Of a stretch of 64,000 nt of DNA, positions 8,438 through 17,121 are shown in pieces. Position 1 is the stretch's first letter; every line of letters starts with the position of its first letter. Source of the stretch: Anaerolineales bacterium (lineage in GTDB: Bacteria > Chloroflexota > Anaerolineae > Anaerolineales > Villigracilaceae); the NCBI GenBank assembly GCA_030834895.1, contig JAUQXA010000070.1, forward strand, positions 62,001-126,000, given 5' to 3'. The translations under genes were made by a program, and so were the position numbers. The notes beneath the pieces are model-generated. The model was not told where the DNA came from, searched no databases, and saw only the letters and a program-made list of their open reading frames with translations.

Positions 8438-9502
8438 ATGCGTACCCAGGACATCTCCAACCTTCGCCTCATGAATCAACAGATTACGGGGACAAAATTC
8501 ACCTCTCCGAAAGAAATTGTCGCATGGATGGGAGCCATGCAGGCGCAGGACTACGCCATGGTCAAGTGGGCGGTAGGCGTGAGGCTGCCCAACTCGACGG
8601 AGAAGATGATCGAAGCGGCGCTGGATAGAGGCGAGATCATCCGCACACATGTATTGCGTCCCACCTGGCACATCGTCTCTGCCGATGACCTGCGCTGGAT
8701 GCTGGCGTTGACCACGCCGCACATCAAAGCGGGGATGAAATCACGGAATGCTGATTTGGGGCTGACGGATGCAATCCTCGCCAAAAGCCGCAAGGTAATC
8801 GAGAAAACCCTGCGCGACGGGAATCATTCCACAAGGGAAGAGTTGATCGCCGCTCTCAACAAGGTAAACATCGGCACGGACGAAAACCGCGCTTCGCACA
8901 TTTTTATGGAGGCGGAGTTGGAAAGTCTCATTTGCAGCGGCGCGACAAAGAATGGCAAACAGACTTTCAGCTTGCTGGAGGAACGGGTCCCGGCAACCCA
9001 ACCTCTTGGTCGGGATGAAGCGTTGGCAACTCTCGCAAAACGATATTTTTTCAGTCATGGCCCTGCCACTCTGGAGGATTTCAACTGGTGGTCAGGTTTG
9101 TCCGCGAGCGATTCAAGGCGTGCCCTTGATATGATGAGATCAGATTTGGTTTCGGAAGTCGTCGAAGGGAAAACCTACTGGTTTGCCCAAGCCAATTTCA
9201 AGGCAAAAGAGTCTGTATTCCTGCTTCCCGCCTTCGACGAATTCATCATCAGCTATAAAGACCGCAGCGCGACGCTCACGTCTGAACATCACAAGCGGGC
9301 GGTTTCGAACAATGGCATGTTTTATCCCACGGTGGTGGTCAACGGGGAAACGATTGGGGTTTGGAAACGCGCGATTAAGAAGGAGAAAGTTGCCATTGAA
9401 GTGAGATATTTCATAGACCCCAAACCAGCCCTGCAAAAAATGATCGAAACCGCATCTGTCCGCTACGGCGAATTTTTGGGGAGGAAGGTCGAACTGCATT
9501 GA
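8438..9502 (+). CDS. Winged-helix HTH_42 family protein, AlkZ/YcaQ-like DNA glycosylase
   Basis: 354 residues from ATG 8438. The start RTQDISNLRLMNQQI and the motif GAMQAQDYAMVKWAVGVR are hallmarks of the HTH_42 family. In characterised AlkZ and YcaQ members this Q-x-Q/D motif carries the catalytic residues that excise alkylated or crosslinked bases. Later landmarks are RTHVLRPTWHIV and the C-terminal LLPAFDEFIISYKDRS and GVWKRAIKKEKVAIEV. The presence of QAQ supports an active glycosylase; the lesion is unknown. It stands alone between the ettA relic and a convergent yitT-family gene. Confidence 0.85.
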   Translation: MRTQDISNLRLMNQQITGTKFTSPKEIVAWMGAMQAQDYAMVKWAVGVRLPNSTEKMIEAALDRGEIIRTHVLRPTWHIVSADDLRWMLALTTPHIKAGMKSRNADLGLTDAILAKSRKVIEKTLRDGNHSTREELIAALNKVNIGTDENRASHIFMEAELESLICSGATKNGKQTFSLLEERVPATQPLGRDEALATLAKRYFFSHGPATLEDFNWWSGLSASDSRRALDMMRSDLVSEVVEGKTYWFAQANFKAKESVFLLPAFDEFIISYKDRSATLTSEHHKRAVSNNGMFYPTVVVNGETIGVWKRAIKKEKVAIEVRYFIDPKPALQKMIETASVRYGEFLGRKVELH

Positions 9503-9512
9503 TACAGTTTCC

Positions 9513-9600
9513 CAATCAAGCAAGTGATTGCTCGCCTGAATCCCCTGTCCGTCGGGGCAAGGTTGCACCGATGCGGTGCCGTGCAAGTGTCGCAATGACA
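9513..9600. repeat. Dispersed palindromic repeat, CATTGCGAG family
   Basis: This region contains gcaagtgattgctcgcc and ends in gtcgcaatgaca, the outer end of the family seen at 11564-11659. An internal palindrome (gcaccgatgcggtgc) is flanked by cttgc/gcaag-type pieces. It separates two convergent genes. Confidence 0.6.
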
Positions 9601-9605
9601 TAAAA

Positions 9606-10496
9606 CTAACTCCCCTTCAACGGCCTGAAACCTTCTCCCAACGCCTCATGAGCGACCCCGATGACCAGGAATGCGTCCGGGTCTATTTCATGGACAATGG
9701 ACTTGAGGGTCGCCACCTCTGTGCGGTTGACCACGCAGTACAAAACGGGACGCGAACTTCCTGTGTACGCGCCGCGCCCTTCAAGATAGGTCACGCCGCG
9801 CTCCAAATCTTCGAGCACACGGTTGGAAATCTCCTCCGGCTTGGCGGTGACGATCATCGCCGCGCGGACAGTCTCGCCGCCCTCAAGCACAGTCTCGGAG
9901 ACGATGCCGCTGACGTACAACGTGATCATCGCGTAAAGCGCTTCCTTCCAGCCGAAGATGAATCCCGCGCCGAGAATGACAGCCGTGTCCACCATCAGGT
10001 AACTTTGGGTCATCGAGACGCCGCGCCACTTGTTGAGGATGCGGGCAAGAATGTCGGAGCCTCCGCTCGTGCCGCGCGCGCGGTAGACCAGCCCATAACC
10101 AATGCCTGCGGTAATTGCGCCATACAATGAGTTGAGAAATATGTCCCCCTTCAGTTCTTTGATGAGAATATCCGCCGCGCCGCCTGTTTGGAAGACTGCC
10201 AGTTTCAGCAATAGGTCAGTGAACAGCGAGTAGGTAACGATGGCGAAGACGGTTCGCAAAGCAAAACGATGTCCGCCAAGAAACCTCCAGCCGAGAAAAA
10301 AGAGCGGAACATTGCCAATCAACACCATCAGACCGATGGGCCAGCCCGTGAAGTGATTGATCAACTGTGAAATGCCGCTCACCCCGCCCGAAGCCAAATT
10401 CGCAGGGACGAAGAAAATCCGCAGGCTCACCGCTTGAATCAACGCGCCAAGCGCGATAAGAACGTAATCTTGAATGTTTAGCCAGTATTTTTTCAT
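9606..10496 (-). CDS. YitT family membrane protein
   Basis: 296 residues with five to six hydrophobic segments in the first two thirds (for example YVLIALGALIQAVSLRIFF and PIGLMVLIGNVPLFFLGW) and a soluble C-terminal DUF2179 domain (residues 220-290, VTAKPEEISNRVLEDLERGVTYLEG). The motif FFVPANLASGGVSGISQL is characteristic of YitT/YvjA-type proteins. Their role is unsettled. The gene is convergent with the glycosylase-family gene and divergent from the gene at 10550, with only 53 bases between the two starts. Confidence 0.9.
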   Translation of the reverse strand: MKKYWLNIQDYVLIALGALIQAVSLRIFFVPANLASGGVSGISQLINHFTGWPIGLMVLIGNVPLFFLGWRFLGGHRFALRTVFAIVTYSLFTDLLLKLAVFQTGGAADILIKELKGDIFLNSLYGAITAGIGYGLVYRARGTSGGSDILARILNKWRGVSMTQSYLMVDTAVILGAGFIFGWKEALYAMITLYVSGIVSETVLEGGETVRAAMIVTAKPEEISNRVLEDLERGVTYLEGRGAYTGSSRPVLYCVVNRTEVATLKSIVHEIDPDAFLVIGVAHEALGEGFRPLKGS

Positions 10497-10532
10497 GGGG
10501 CGATTTTACTTTGTTTTTTTCATCGTTTCATT

Positions 10533-10541
10533 TGGTACAAT
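10533..10541 (+). promoter_or_regulatory. Extended -10 element before the gene at 10550
   Basis: TGGTACAAT sits nine bases before the ATG at 10550. If used, transcription would start at or just before the ATG, giving a leaderless or nearly leaderless mRNA; no ribosome binding site is visible there. Confidence 0.4.
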
Positions 10542-10549
10542 CACTTCCT

Positions 10550-11560
10550 ATGAAAATAAAAAACTGGCAATTCTGGCTCGGAGTATTGATTAGCACCGTA
10601 TGTCTCTGGTTGGCTCTGCGCGGACTTCATCTGGACCAATTCTGGGGGACGGTGCAATCGGCTAATTACTGGTGGCTGATTCCCGGCGTTGGCGTATATT
10701 TCATCGGCGTTTGGGTGCGGGCATGGAGATGGCATTACCTGCTGGGTCCCATCAAGAAAATCCCGACAAAAACCATGTTCCCGATTACGACCATTGGCTA
10801 CATGGGAAATAACATCTATCCCGCGCGCGCGGGCGAAGTTTTACGCGCTGTGATCCTCAAACGCAAGGAAGGCGTGCCGGTCTCGGCGTCGTTGGCCACC
10901 ATCATTGTGGAAAGGATTTTTGACGGCGTGGTGATGCTGGCGTTCGTCTTTGTCAACCTGCCGGAACTGGCCAGATTGACCGGGTCTTCGGGCTTCATGG
11001 GGAGCATTCAGCAATTGGCGGTAATTGGCACGGTCGCGTTTCTTGGCGCGCTGGCTGTCTTTCTGCTGGCGGCGATGTTCCCTCAAGTGACGGCAAGAAT
11101 CGGTACATGGGTCATTGAGCGATTTATGCCTCAACGCCTGCGCGAAAAAGTCACGGGAATCATGCACAAGTTCCTCGATGGACTTGCTTCGCTGCGTTCC
11201 CCTTTCAACGTATTGATGGTCTTCTTCACCTCGGTCATCATCTGGCTTTTGGAGACGGGGAAATATTGGTTTGTGATGCATGCCTTCGATTTCAACGTCT
11301 CGTTCTTCGCGCTGATGCTGATGAACGGCATTGTCAACCTCGTTACGACCATTCCTTCCGCGCCGGGATATATCGGCACATTCGATGCGTCTGGTATTGC
11401 AGTGCTTGTCGCCTACGGAGTAGATCAAGCGACGGCGGCTGGATATACCCTCACCTTGCACGTCGCGCTCTGGCTGCCGATTACCCTGCTTGGCGCATAC
11501 TTCATGGCGCGTGAAGGGTTGAAGTGGTCGGACAATTTGAGAGAAGAAGCAAAAAATTAA
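10550..11560 (+). CDS. Lysylphosphatidylglycerol synthase TM-family protein (flippase-like)
   Basis: 336 residues from ATG 10550, with about eight membrane segments. The family signature is TIGYMGNNIYPARAGEVLRAVILKRKEGVPVSASLATIIVER split over residues 80-125, and the C-terminus has GLGxxP-type features (TTIPSAPGYIGTFDASGIAVL). Proteins of PF03706 resemble the membrane half of MprF and AglD and are thought to move lipid-linked substrates. The next gene downstream on the same strand is an FAD oxidoreductase, separated by a palindromic repeat; this could reflect a lipid or surface-glycan pathway, but that is inference. Confidence 0.85.
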   Translation: MKIKNWQFWLGVLISTVCLWLALRGLHLDQFWGTVQSANYWWLIPGVGVYFIGVWVRAWRWHYLLGPIKKIPTKTMFPITTIGYMGNNIYPARAGEVLRAVILKRKEGVPVSASLATIIVERIFDGVVMLAFVFVNLPELARLTGSSGFMGSIQQLAVIGTVAFLGALAVFLLAAMFPQVTARIGTWVIERFMPQRLREKVTGIMHKFLDGLASLRSPFNVLMVFFTSVIIWLLETGKYWFVMHAFDFNVSFFALMLMNGIVNLVTTIPSAPGYIGTFDASGIAVLVAYGVDQATAAGYTLTLHVALWLPITLLGAYFMAREGLKWSDNLREEAKN

Positions 11561-11563
11561 GTC

Positions 11564-11659
11564 ACGTCATTGCGAGTGGCGCCTTGGCGCCACGAAGCAA
11601 TCTTCCCGAACTTGAGGATTGCTTCGTCGTCAACATACGGCTCCTCGCAATGACATACA
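11564..11659. repeat. CATTGCGAG-type dispersed repeat
   Basis: The element begins cgtcattgcgagtggcgcc and ends ggctcctcgcaatgaca, so its ends are inverted. Inside are a smaller palindrome (ggcgccttggcgcc) and a facing pair gaagcaatctt and ggattgcttcg. It fills almost the whole gap between the genes at 10550 and 11671. Confidence 0.8.
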
Positions 11660-11670
11660 AATGAGGAAAA

Positions 11671-12945
11671 ATGAAAATCGCAATTGTCGGAGCAGGCTAC
11701 GGCGGCATGGCTGCCGCATGGGATTTGAAAAGGGCGGGACATGATGTGGTCATTTTCGAGTCCGCTGATTATGTCGGCGGACTGGCAAGCGGATTCAAAG
11801 AGCCGCACTGGGACTGGTCGGTGGAAAAGTTCTATCACCACTGGTTCCAATCAGACAGCGAAATGCTGGGGTTGATCCGCGAGTTGAGGCTGGAGGACAA
11901 GGTCCGCTTTCCGCGCCCGCTGACGGTGATGTACTACAAAAAGAAATGGTATCCCTTCGATTCGATTCTAAAGGCGCTGCTTTTCCCGGGTCTCGGCTTT
12001 GGGCTGAACAAAATCCGCTTCGGGTTTGTCGGCTTGTACCTGCGGCTGACAAACAACTGGCGTGCGCTGGAAAAGGTCACTGCCGAGGAATGGATGTTGA
12101 AATACGCAGGCAGGCAAGTCTACGAACAGATGTGGAAGCCGCTACTGGTCGGGAAGTTTGGACCTTACTATAAGGATGTCAACATGGCGTGGATGTGGGC
12201 GCGCATCAAAGCCCGCACCACGAGACTGGGAACCTTCGAGGGTGGCTTTCAAAAGTTCGCCGATTTGTTCGCGGATAAACTAAAGGGGATGGGGGTGGAG
12301 ATTCGGCTGGGGGCTGGGATCAAGTCCATCGGACGGAATCAGGCTGGGGCGGGGTTGCTCGTGGACGGCGAATCCTTCGACAAGGTTTTGGTCACTTCGT
12401 CGCCCAACGTAATGGCGAAGTTGTGTCCCGAACTGCCGAAAAACTATTTGAAGGGTCTGCTCGATTTGAAATCGATGGGCGCGGTGGTGATGACGCTGGC
12501 GCTGAAACAGCCGCTCTCGAACGAAGGCTTTTACTGGTTCAACGTGCCGAAGGAGGAAGGTTACCCGTTTTTGGCGCTGGTGGAGCACACGAACTTCGTG
12601 CCAAAGGAAAACTTCGGCGGCGATTACATCGTGTACGCGGGCGACTACCTCGAACTGGGACATGAATATTTCTCAATGAGCGACGACCAATTGCTGGAAA
12701 GGTTTGTCCCCGCCTTCCAAAAATTCAACCCCGAATTCAAGCGCGATTGGGTGAAGAAGATTTGGGTTTTCAAAACCAATTACGCCCAGCCCGTGCCGCT
12801 GTTAAATCACTCGAAGAACATTCCCGACATTCAAACGCCGATCAAGGGCTTGTACTTCGCCTCGATGAGTCAAGTCTACCCCTGGGATCGGGGCACAAAC
12901 TTCGCGGTGGAGATTGGAAGAAAAGCCGCAAGAATGATGAAGTAA
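11671..12945 (+). CDS. NAD(P)/FAD-dependent oxidoreductase, HemY/amine-oxidase fold
   Basis: 424 residues, preceded by GAGGAAAA. The dinucleotide-binding start MKIAIVGAGYGGMAAAWDL and the following ESADYVGGLASGF belong to the FAD-binding amine oxidase / protoporphyrinogen oxidase superfamily. The C-terminal FAD contact region is present (LYFASMSQVYPWDRGTNFAV). In many Chloroflexota similar proteins sit near polyprenyl or glycan genes and act as desaturases or UDP-galactopyranose-mutase-like enzymes. The substrate cannot be named from sequence. A bidirectional terminator follows directly. Confidence 0.8.
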   Translation: MKIAIVGAGYGGMAAAWDLKRAGHDVVIFESADYVGGLASGFKEPHWDWSVEKFYHHWFQSDSEMLGLIRELRLEDKVRFPRPLTVMYYKKKWYPFDSILKALLFPGLGFGLNKIRFGFVGLYLRLTNNWRALEKVTAEEWMLKYAGRQVYEQMWKPLLVGKFGPYYKDVNMAWMWARIKARTTRLGTFEGGFQKFADLFADKLKGMGVEIRLGAGIKSIGRNQAGAGLLVDGESFDKVLVTSSPNVMAKLCPELPKNYLKGLLDLKSMGAVVMTLALKQPLSNEGFYWFNVPKEEGYPFLALVEHTNFVPKENFGGDYIVYAGDYLELGHEYFSMSDDQLLERFVPAFQKFNPEFKRDWVKKIWVFKTNYAQPVPLLNHSKNIPDIQTPIKGLYFASMSQVYPWDRGTNFAVEIGRKAARMMK

Positions 12946-12977
12946 AAGAAAGGCGACCTCAAAAGGTCGCCTTTCTT
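12946..12977. terminator. Bidirectional terminator
   Basis: AAGAAAGGCGACC, loop TCAAAA, then the exact complement. It overlaps the last stop codon region and lies between two convergent genes. Confidence 0.85.
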
Positions 12978-12979
12978 GT

Positions 12980-13936
12980 TTATTGCCCACGCCCATGCGG
13001 GTTTGGACTCCAGTCACACAAGTTGATGAACGGGGTGGTGAGTCCGCCTTCGACGAAGAAGGTTTTCATCAAACCGTTCGAGTCGGTGTACGCGCCTTCA
13101 AGGTTGTAGTTGGGCGCCCAGGCATAGACATAGTATCTGCCGGTGGGGAGTAGGACACTGTAGACATTCTCATTTTCCGGGAAGGCAAACTGAATTTTTT
13201 CACCCGTGTGCGCATTCTCGAAGTAGAGTGTCAGTGGAGGATTGAATTCGCTTGGGTAACAGAAGTTGCCGCTCACTGTGCCATGTGGAATTTCGTTGAC
13301 AGGCTGTTTGACCTGAATATCCACATAGAACGGGATGTTGGCTTTTTCACCAGTGCCAAAGAGCGTGCCCGAAGAATTACGAAGCATCCAATAGCCGCTA
13401 TAAGACCCGGGCGCGGACGGCGCAGTGAGGAGAACAGAGACATCCACCGTCTGACCGGGAGCGACGTTGCCGGGGAAAGTCACCACCGCCTTGCCGCCCA
13501 TTTGGGATCCGCTGCTGAAGACGAGCATGTAATCGGATGTCCAGGTGCATGTGCCGCGATTCTTCAATCGCCAGATTTTGGTGAAAGTTTCACCGGGCGC
13601 GAGAACCGTGCCATCGGGGATGGTGACATCCTTGACGAAGAAAGCCCAATCACAATAGGTGATCTGCGTCGCCGCGGGAAGCGGTGTGGCTGTCGGGACA
13701 GGGGTATTGGTCACCTGAACCACAATCGGGGTGGGTGGGACCGGGGTTTGGGTTGGGGCATTGGCTGTCAGTGCCAGCATGGTCTGGGTGACCATGGCTT
13801 GCACGTCAGTCTGGGGATTCCTATCAGGCTGACGGCCCAATACCTGCGCCGCTACAAGTGAAATAGGGAAAAGGGCCATCATACCGAGGGCTAAAATTCC
13901 AAAAATAATAAGGATTGTATTGGTTGATAGTTTCAT
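12980..13936 (-). CDS. Membrane-anchored FW (NBR1-Ig-like) domain protein with C-terminal beta domain
   Basis: 318 residues from ATG 13936 (GAGAGG upstream). Residues 7-32 are a signal anchor with no lipobox Cys, unlike the other six family members here. A Thr/Pro linker (60-90) leads into an FW domain (about 94-212): PDGTVLAPGETFTKIWRLKN, GTCTW, the PG-x-VDVSV strand and GSYSGYWMLRN, with the Trp positions that define the four-tryptophan fold known from NBR1. Residues 220-318 form a transthyretin/prealbumin-like domain (SVLLPTGRYYVYAWAPN). It should be exposed outside the cell membrane, perhaps as a binding or scaffold protein. The ligand is unknown. Confidence 0.85.
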   Translation of the reverse strand: MKLSTNTILIIFGILALGMMALFPISLVAAQVLGRQPDRNPQTDVQAMVTQTMLALTANAPTQTPVPPTPIVVQVTNTPVPTATPLPAATQITYCDWAFFVKDVTIPDGTVLAPGETFTKIWRLKNRGTCTWTSDYMLVFSSGSQMGGKAVVTFPGNVAPGQTVDVSVLLTAPSAPGSYSGYWMLRNSSGTLFGTGEKANIPFYVDIQVKQPVNEIPHGTVSGNFCYPSEFNPPLTLYFENAHTGEKIQFAFPENENVYSVLLPTGRYYVYAWAPNYNLEGAYTDSNGLMKTFFVEGGLTTPFINLCDWSPNPHGRGQ

Positions 13937-14038
13937 CTCGTACCTCTCAATGTTTTGTTCCCTCTGGACGAGAATGTCAAGCAAAAAGTTCCCGCCCCCG
14001 CTAGTACTTAAGGTGGATTTAAACCGAGTACCGAAAAT

Positions 14039-14611
14039 CTAATTGGAGACCGCCATTGCCTCCCATACATGCTTTGGATTTCTATATCTTTGGATGACGT
14101 TCTCTTCGAGGAATTGAATTTCCCAGCTGTGCAGGAATTTTTTTACACTGCCTTTGTCGAAGAAGCGTTTGGCGCGCGCGCCGACTTGATAAAATCCCGG
14201 TTCGATCTCCTCTGTGGAGGCTGCACCATGATGGAAATCATGCGTCGAATTGAAGCGGGCAAGGAGGATTCCCCCGGACTGGATACAGCGCCGAAGTTCG
14301 GCTTCAATCAGCATGGTGTTTTCCCACGAAAAATAATGCAAACTGAGGCTGGCGATAATCACCGCCATGCTGTGATTGGAGAAAGGCAGCGGGTCGGCTA
14401 GGTTAAGTTGCAGAATCCCGGCTCCGGGTGCGGCTTGGGCGCACTCAGGCAGTTTGTTTCGCGCAATATCCGCCGCAATCACGTTAACTCCCGCAGAGAC
14501 CAATTCCGCCGTATCCCACCCGCTGCCACAACCAAGCTCGAGCAAAATTCCACCCGCGGATTTTTCGCGCAGCAGGTCCATCCATTTTTCCAGCCAGGGA
14601 TCGCTTTTCAT
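14039..14611 (-). CDS. Class I SAM-dependent methyltransferase
   Basis: 190 residues from ATG 14611 (MKSDPWLEKWMDLLRE). Longer in-frame extensions reach 14797 but would overlap the divergent gene and read hydrophobic non-family sequence. Motif I is ILLELGCGSGWDTAELV, followed by VIAADIA (motif II) and the post-motif strand MAVIIASLSLHYFSW, as in the methyltransferase 11 / UbiE-type fold. The substrate is unknown. It is divergent from the diguanylate cyclase gene at 14766. Confidence 0.8.
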   Translation of the reverse strand: MKSDPWLEKWMDLLREKSAGGILLELGCGSGWDTAELVSAGVNVIAADIARNKLPECAQAAPGAGILQLNLADPLPFSNHSMAVIIASLSLHYFSWENTMLIEAELRRCIQSGGILLARFNSTHDFHHGAASTEEIEPGFYQVGARAKRFFDKGSVKKFLHSWEIQFLEENVIQRYRNPKHVWEAMAVSN

Positions 14612-14765
14612 GTGAATGAGTATACGATAAAACACGGTCATTAGGATGGACTCAACACACAAAAATGTTAGCCGACAAAACAGTATATAAAAACGTTTCC
14701 TGCCATGTGTATAATAGTACAAAAGGAATGTTGTCCCGCCAAAAACTGTATGATAAAAAAACGCC

Positions 14766-16031
14766 ATGACACAGAGAAGTGAAAAACAGTCCAACATATT
14801 TCATCATGCCTGGGAAATCATCAACAAGGATGATTCGATTCCGCCCGAAGAAAAAAAAGGCATAATGAAATTGATCCAGACCTTGGTTGAGGTTGCCGAG
14901 GGATCCCCGAGGCGTGGAGAGGGCGATAGTGAAGATACGTTATATACACAGGATGTCATCTCCAAGCATTCCTTGATGACGCTGGTCAAGCAGCAGGCTG
15001 ACGAATTGAACTCTCTGAGGAGCCTGAGTTTGAATTTAACATCCAGTCTCGACCTGCAAACTGTGTTGGACGCGGTGGTCACCGAGGCAATGCGCCTGAT
15101 AAAGAACGCGCGCAACGCACATATTTTTTTGTATTCACATGGCACTTTGAGTTTTGGCGCATCCCTGAACGCCGGCGGCGAAAAAAATAAGCCGATTGCG
15201 ATGCCGCGTCAGGATGGTTTGACATATTTTGTTGCAAACAGCGGAGAAAAGCTCATTGTCGAAGATATGGCGCATCATCCCATTTATAAGGATGCTCCCA
15301 AGGAGTGGGGTGGTTCGATCATTGGGGTGCCGCTCAAATTCAAAAACTCGATTGTGGGTGTAATGAGTCTTTCGAGGTCCACAACAGGGGGCTTTACCCG
15401 CGCCGAACTGCGTCTGATCGGGTTGTTGGCGGACCAGGCGGCAGTGGCGATCTCCAATGCCAGCCTGCATAAGATTGTCGCTGAACAAGCCAACACAGAT
15501 ATCCTGACCGGCCTGCCTAACCGCCGCGCCCTTGATGATCGTTTGCAGGAAGATATCCGCCATGCCAAGCGCATGAGGACACAATTTTCCGTTGTGATGA
15601 TGGATTTGGATGGATTCAAATCCGTGAATGATATCCACGGCCACGTTGTTGGCGATGAAGTCCTGCATTCCGTATTCAACCACCTGTCTTACAACGTGCG
15701 TCCCACCGATTTCCTTGCCCGTTACGGTGGCGATGAATTGACGTTGATCGTACGCGACGCGGGGCTGGAGGCCGCCCAGACTGTCACCGCAAAGCTAATA
15801 GGACTGATGAACGGATTCGATTTCCCATTTCCTGGCGGCAAAAAGGTCAAACTGGGTATTACAGCGGGAATTGCCGTATACCCGATTCATGCCAGTAATG
15901 CGGGCGACCTTTTGCGCGCAGCGGATGCCGCCTTATATCAGGGCAAAAAGCACAATCGAGGCTCATTTGTCATGGCCAAGGGAGTCACAGGTCCGCTGCG
16001 CCCGATCAACATCCCACAAGACAAAAAGTAG
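14766..16031 (+). CDS. GAF-GGDEF diguanylate cyclase
   Basis: 421 residues, cytosolic. Residues 1-75 are a charged helical start, about 90-235 a GAF sensor domain (LDLQTVLDAVVTEAMRLI, then GVPLKFKNSIVGVMSLSR), and about 245-410 a GGDEF domain (DILTGLPNRRALDDRL, VVMMDLDGFKSVND). The active-site loop reads YGGDEL instead of GGDEF. The RxxD inhibitory site is present five residues earlier (RPTD). It should make c-di-GMP in response to a small ligand bound by GAF. The Phe-to-Leu change at the last loop position may lower but need not abolish activity. Confidence 0.88.
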   Translation: MTQRSEKQSNIFHHAWEIINKDDSIPPEEKKGIMKLIQTLVEVAEGSPRRGEGDSEDTLYTQDVISKHSLMTLVKQQADELNSLRSLSLNLTSSLDLQTVLDAVVTEAMRLIKNARNAHIFLYSHGTLSFGASLNAGGEKNKPIAMPRQDGLTYFVANSGEKLIVEDMAHHPIYKDAPKEWGGSIIGVPLKFKNSIVGVMSLSRSTTGGFTRAELRLIGLLADQAAVAISNASLHKIVAEQANTDILTGLPNRRALDDRLQEDIRHAKRMRTQFSVVMMDLDGFKSVNDIHGHVVGDEVLHSVFNHLSYNVRPTDFLARYGGDELTLIVRDAGLEAAQTVTAKLIGLMNGFDFPFPGGKKVKLGITAGIAVYPIHASNAGDLLRAADAALYQGKKHNRGSFVMAKGVTGPLRPINIPQDKK

Positions 16032-16118
16032 CACGGCGGCGGTTCGAAGCCGTTTTTCCTGCAACCGAAAATGGAAATACGGGGTTATATTTACAAATCC
16101 TCATTCAGGAGTCTTTCA

Positions 16119-17042
16119 GTGCCTCACAAAGTCAAACTCATTCTCAATCCAATGGCAGACTTGGGTCGCGCCTGGAAAACCGCCAACGACCTCCGTCCCA
16201 TTGCCCAGGAATTCCGGGGTGAACTTTCCTGGAGCGGTACGGTCTATCCCACCCATGCCACTGAACTCGCCAGGCAGGCCGCGGAAGAAGGTTGCGACCT
16301 GGTCGTTGCCATGGGCGGGGACGGCACGGTTCACGAAGTAGTAAATGGGCTGATGCAGATCCCGGTTGAAAAACGCCCGATCATGGGTGTTGTCCCGATT
16401 GGTTCGGGCAATGACTTTGCCTATTCCATGGGTATCTCAACCAAATCCCCCCTGGCGCTTGCTAACGCACTTAAAGCGGGAAGTATCCAGATAGTGGACC
16501 TCGGTATGATCACCGACGAACGTGGGCGCACGGAATATTTCGACAACACGATTGGCATTGGCTTCGACACGGTGGTCACCATTCGTGCGCATAAATTGGT
16601 TCTTGTCAAAGGTTTTCTAATGTATCTCACAGCTGTGCTTCAGACCATTATTCTGAATCACAACCCTGCCCGAACGCGGATCGAAACCGAGTCCCAGAAA
16701 TGGGAACAGGATATCATCATGCTTACCCTTTGCAATGGACAGCGTGAAGGTGGCGGGTTCATGCTCTCGCCCAAGTCCAGGAATGACGATGGCAAACTGG
16801 AATTCCTGACAGTCGACAGGCTTTCGCGCCCCGCCATGTTGCGCCTCTTGCCTGAATTCATCAAGGGAACGCACATGGGTTTCAAACAAGTCCGCATGGG
16901 CGAATTCAAAACCATGAAGGTTTCCTCGGACCTTCCCCTTTACATCCATGCCGACGGCGAGATTTACACCAGTTTTGGAAGTAATCTCCACAATGCGAGT
17001 TTTGAACTTGTGCCGCAGGCGCTGCGGGTGGTAAAAGGGTAG
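16119..17042 (+). CDS. Diacylglycerol kinase family lipid kinase
   Basis: 307 residues from a GTG at 16119, preferred over an in-frame ATG at 16071 because AGGAG lies seven bases before it and the family start (HKVKLILNPMADLGRA) follows at once. The catalytic loop VVAMGGDGTVHEVVNGL and the later PIGSGNDFAYSMGI are the DAGK/YegS signature. The C-terminal beta domain ends with HADGEIY. The enzyme phosphorylates a lipid such as diacylglycerol at the membrane. It lies 87 bases after the diguanylate cyclase gene and may be co-transcribed with it. A perfect hairpin follows. Confidence 0.9.
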   Translation: MPHKVKLILNPMADLGRAWKTANDLRPIAQEFRGELSWSGTVYPTHATELARQAAEEGCDLVVAMGGDGTVHEVVNGLMQIPVEKRPIMGVVPIGSGNDFAYSMGISTKSPLALANALKAGSIQIVDLGMITDERGRTEYFDNTIGIGFDTVVTIRAHKLVLVKGFLMYLTAVLQTIILNHNPARTRIETESQKWEQDIIMLTLCNGQREGGGFMLSPKSRNDDGKLEFLTVDRLSRPAMLRLLPEFIKGTHMGFKQVRMGEFKTMKVSSDLPLYIHADGEIYTSFGSNLHNASFELVPQALRVVKG

Positions 17043-17057
17043 ACAAGATTGATGTAT

Positions 17058-17093
17058 AACAGCAGGGCAGACTGTACAGTCTGCCCTGCTGTT
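17058..17093. terminator. Long perfect palindrome, likely bidirectional terminator
   Basis: A 17-bp arm (AACAGCAGGGCAGACTG) faces its exact complement across TA, between two convergent genes. There is no long T-run, so it may equally be another copy of the palindromic repeats found in this window. Confidence 0.65.
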
Positions 17094-17121
17094 CATTTCT
17101 ACACTACCATCACAATCTGAT

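Noticed and set aside
14707..14716. TATAAT near the diguanylate cyclase start as its promoter
   Set aside because: No -35 at a proper distance and no correctly spaced extended -10; left unassigned.
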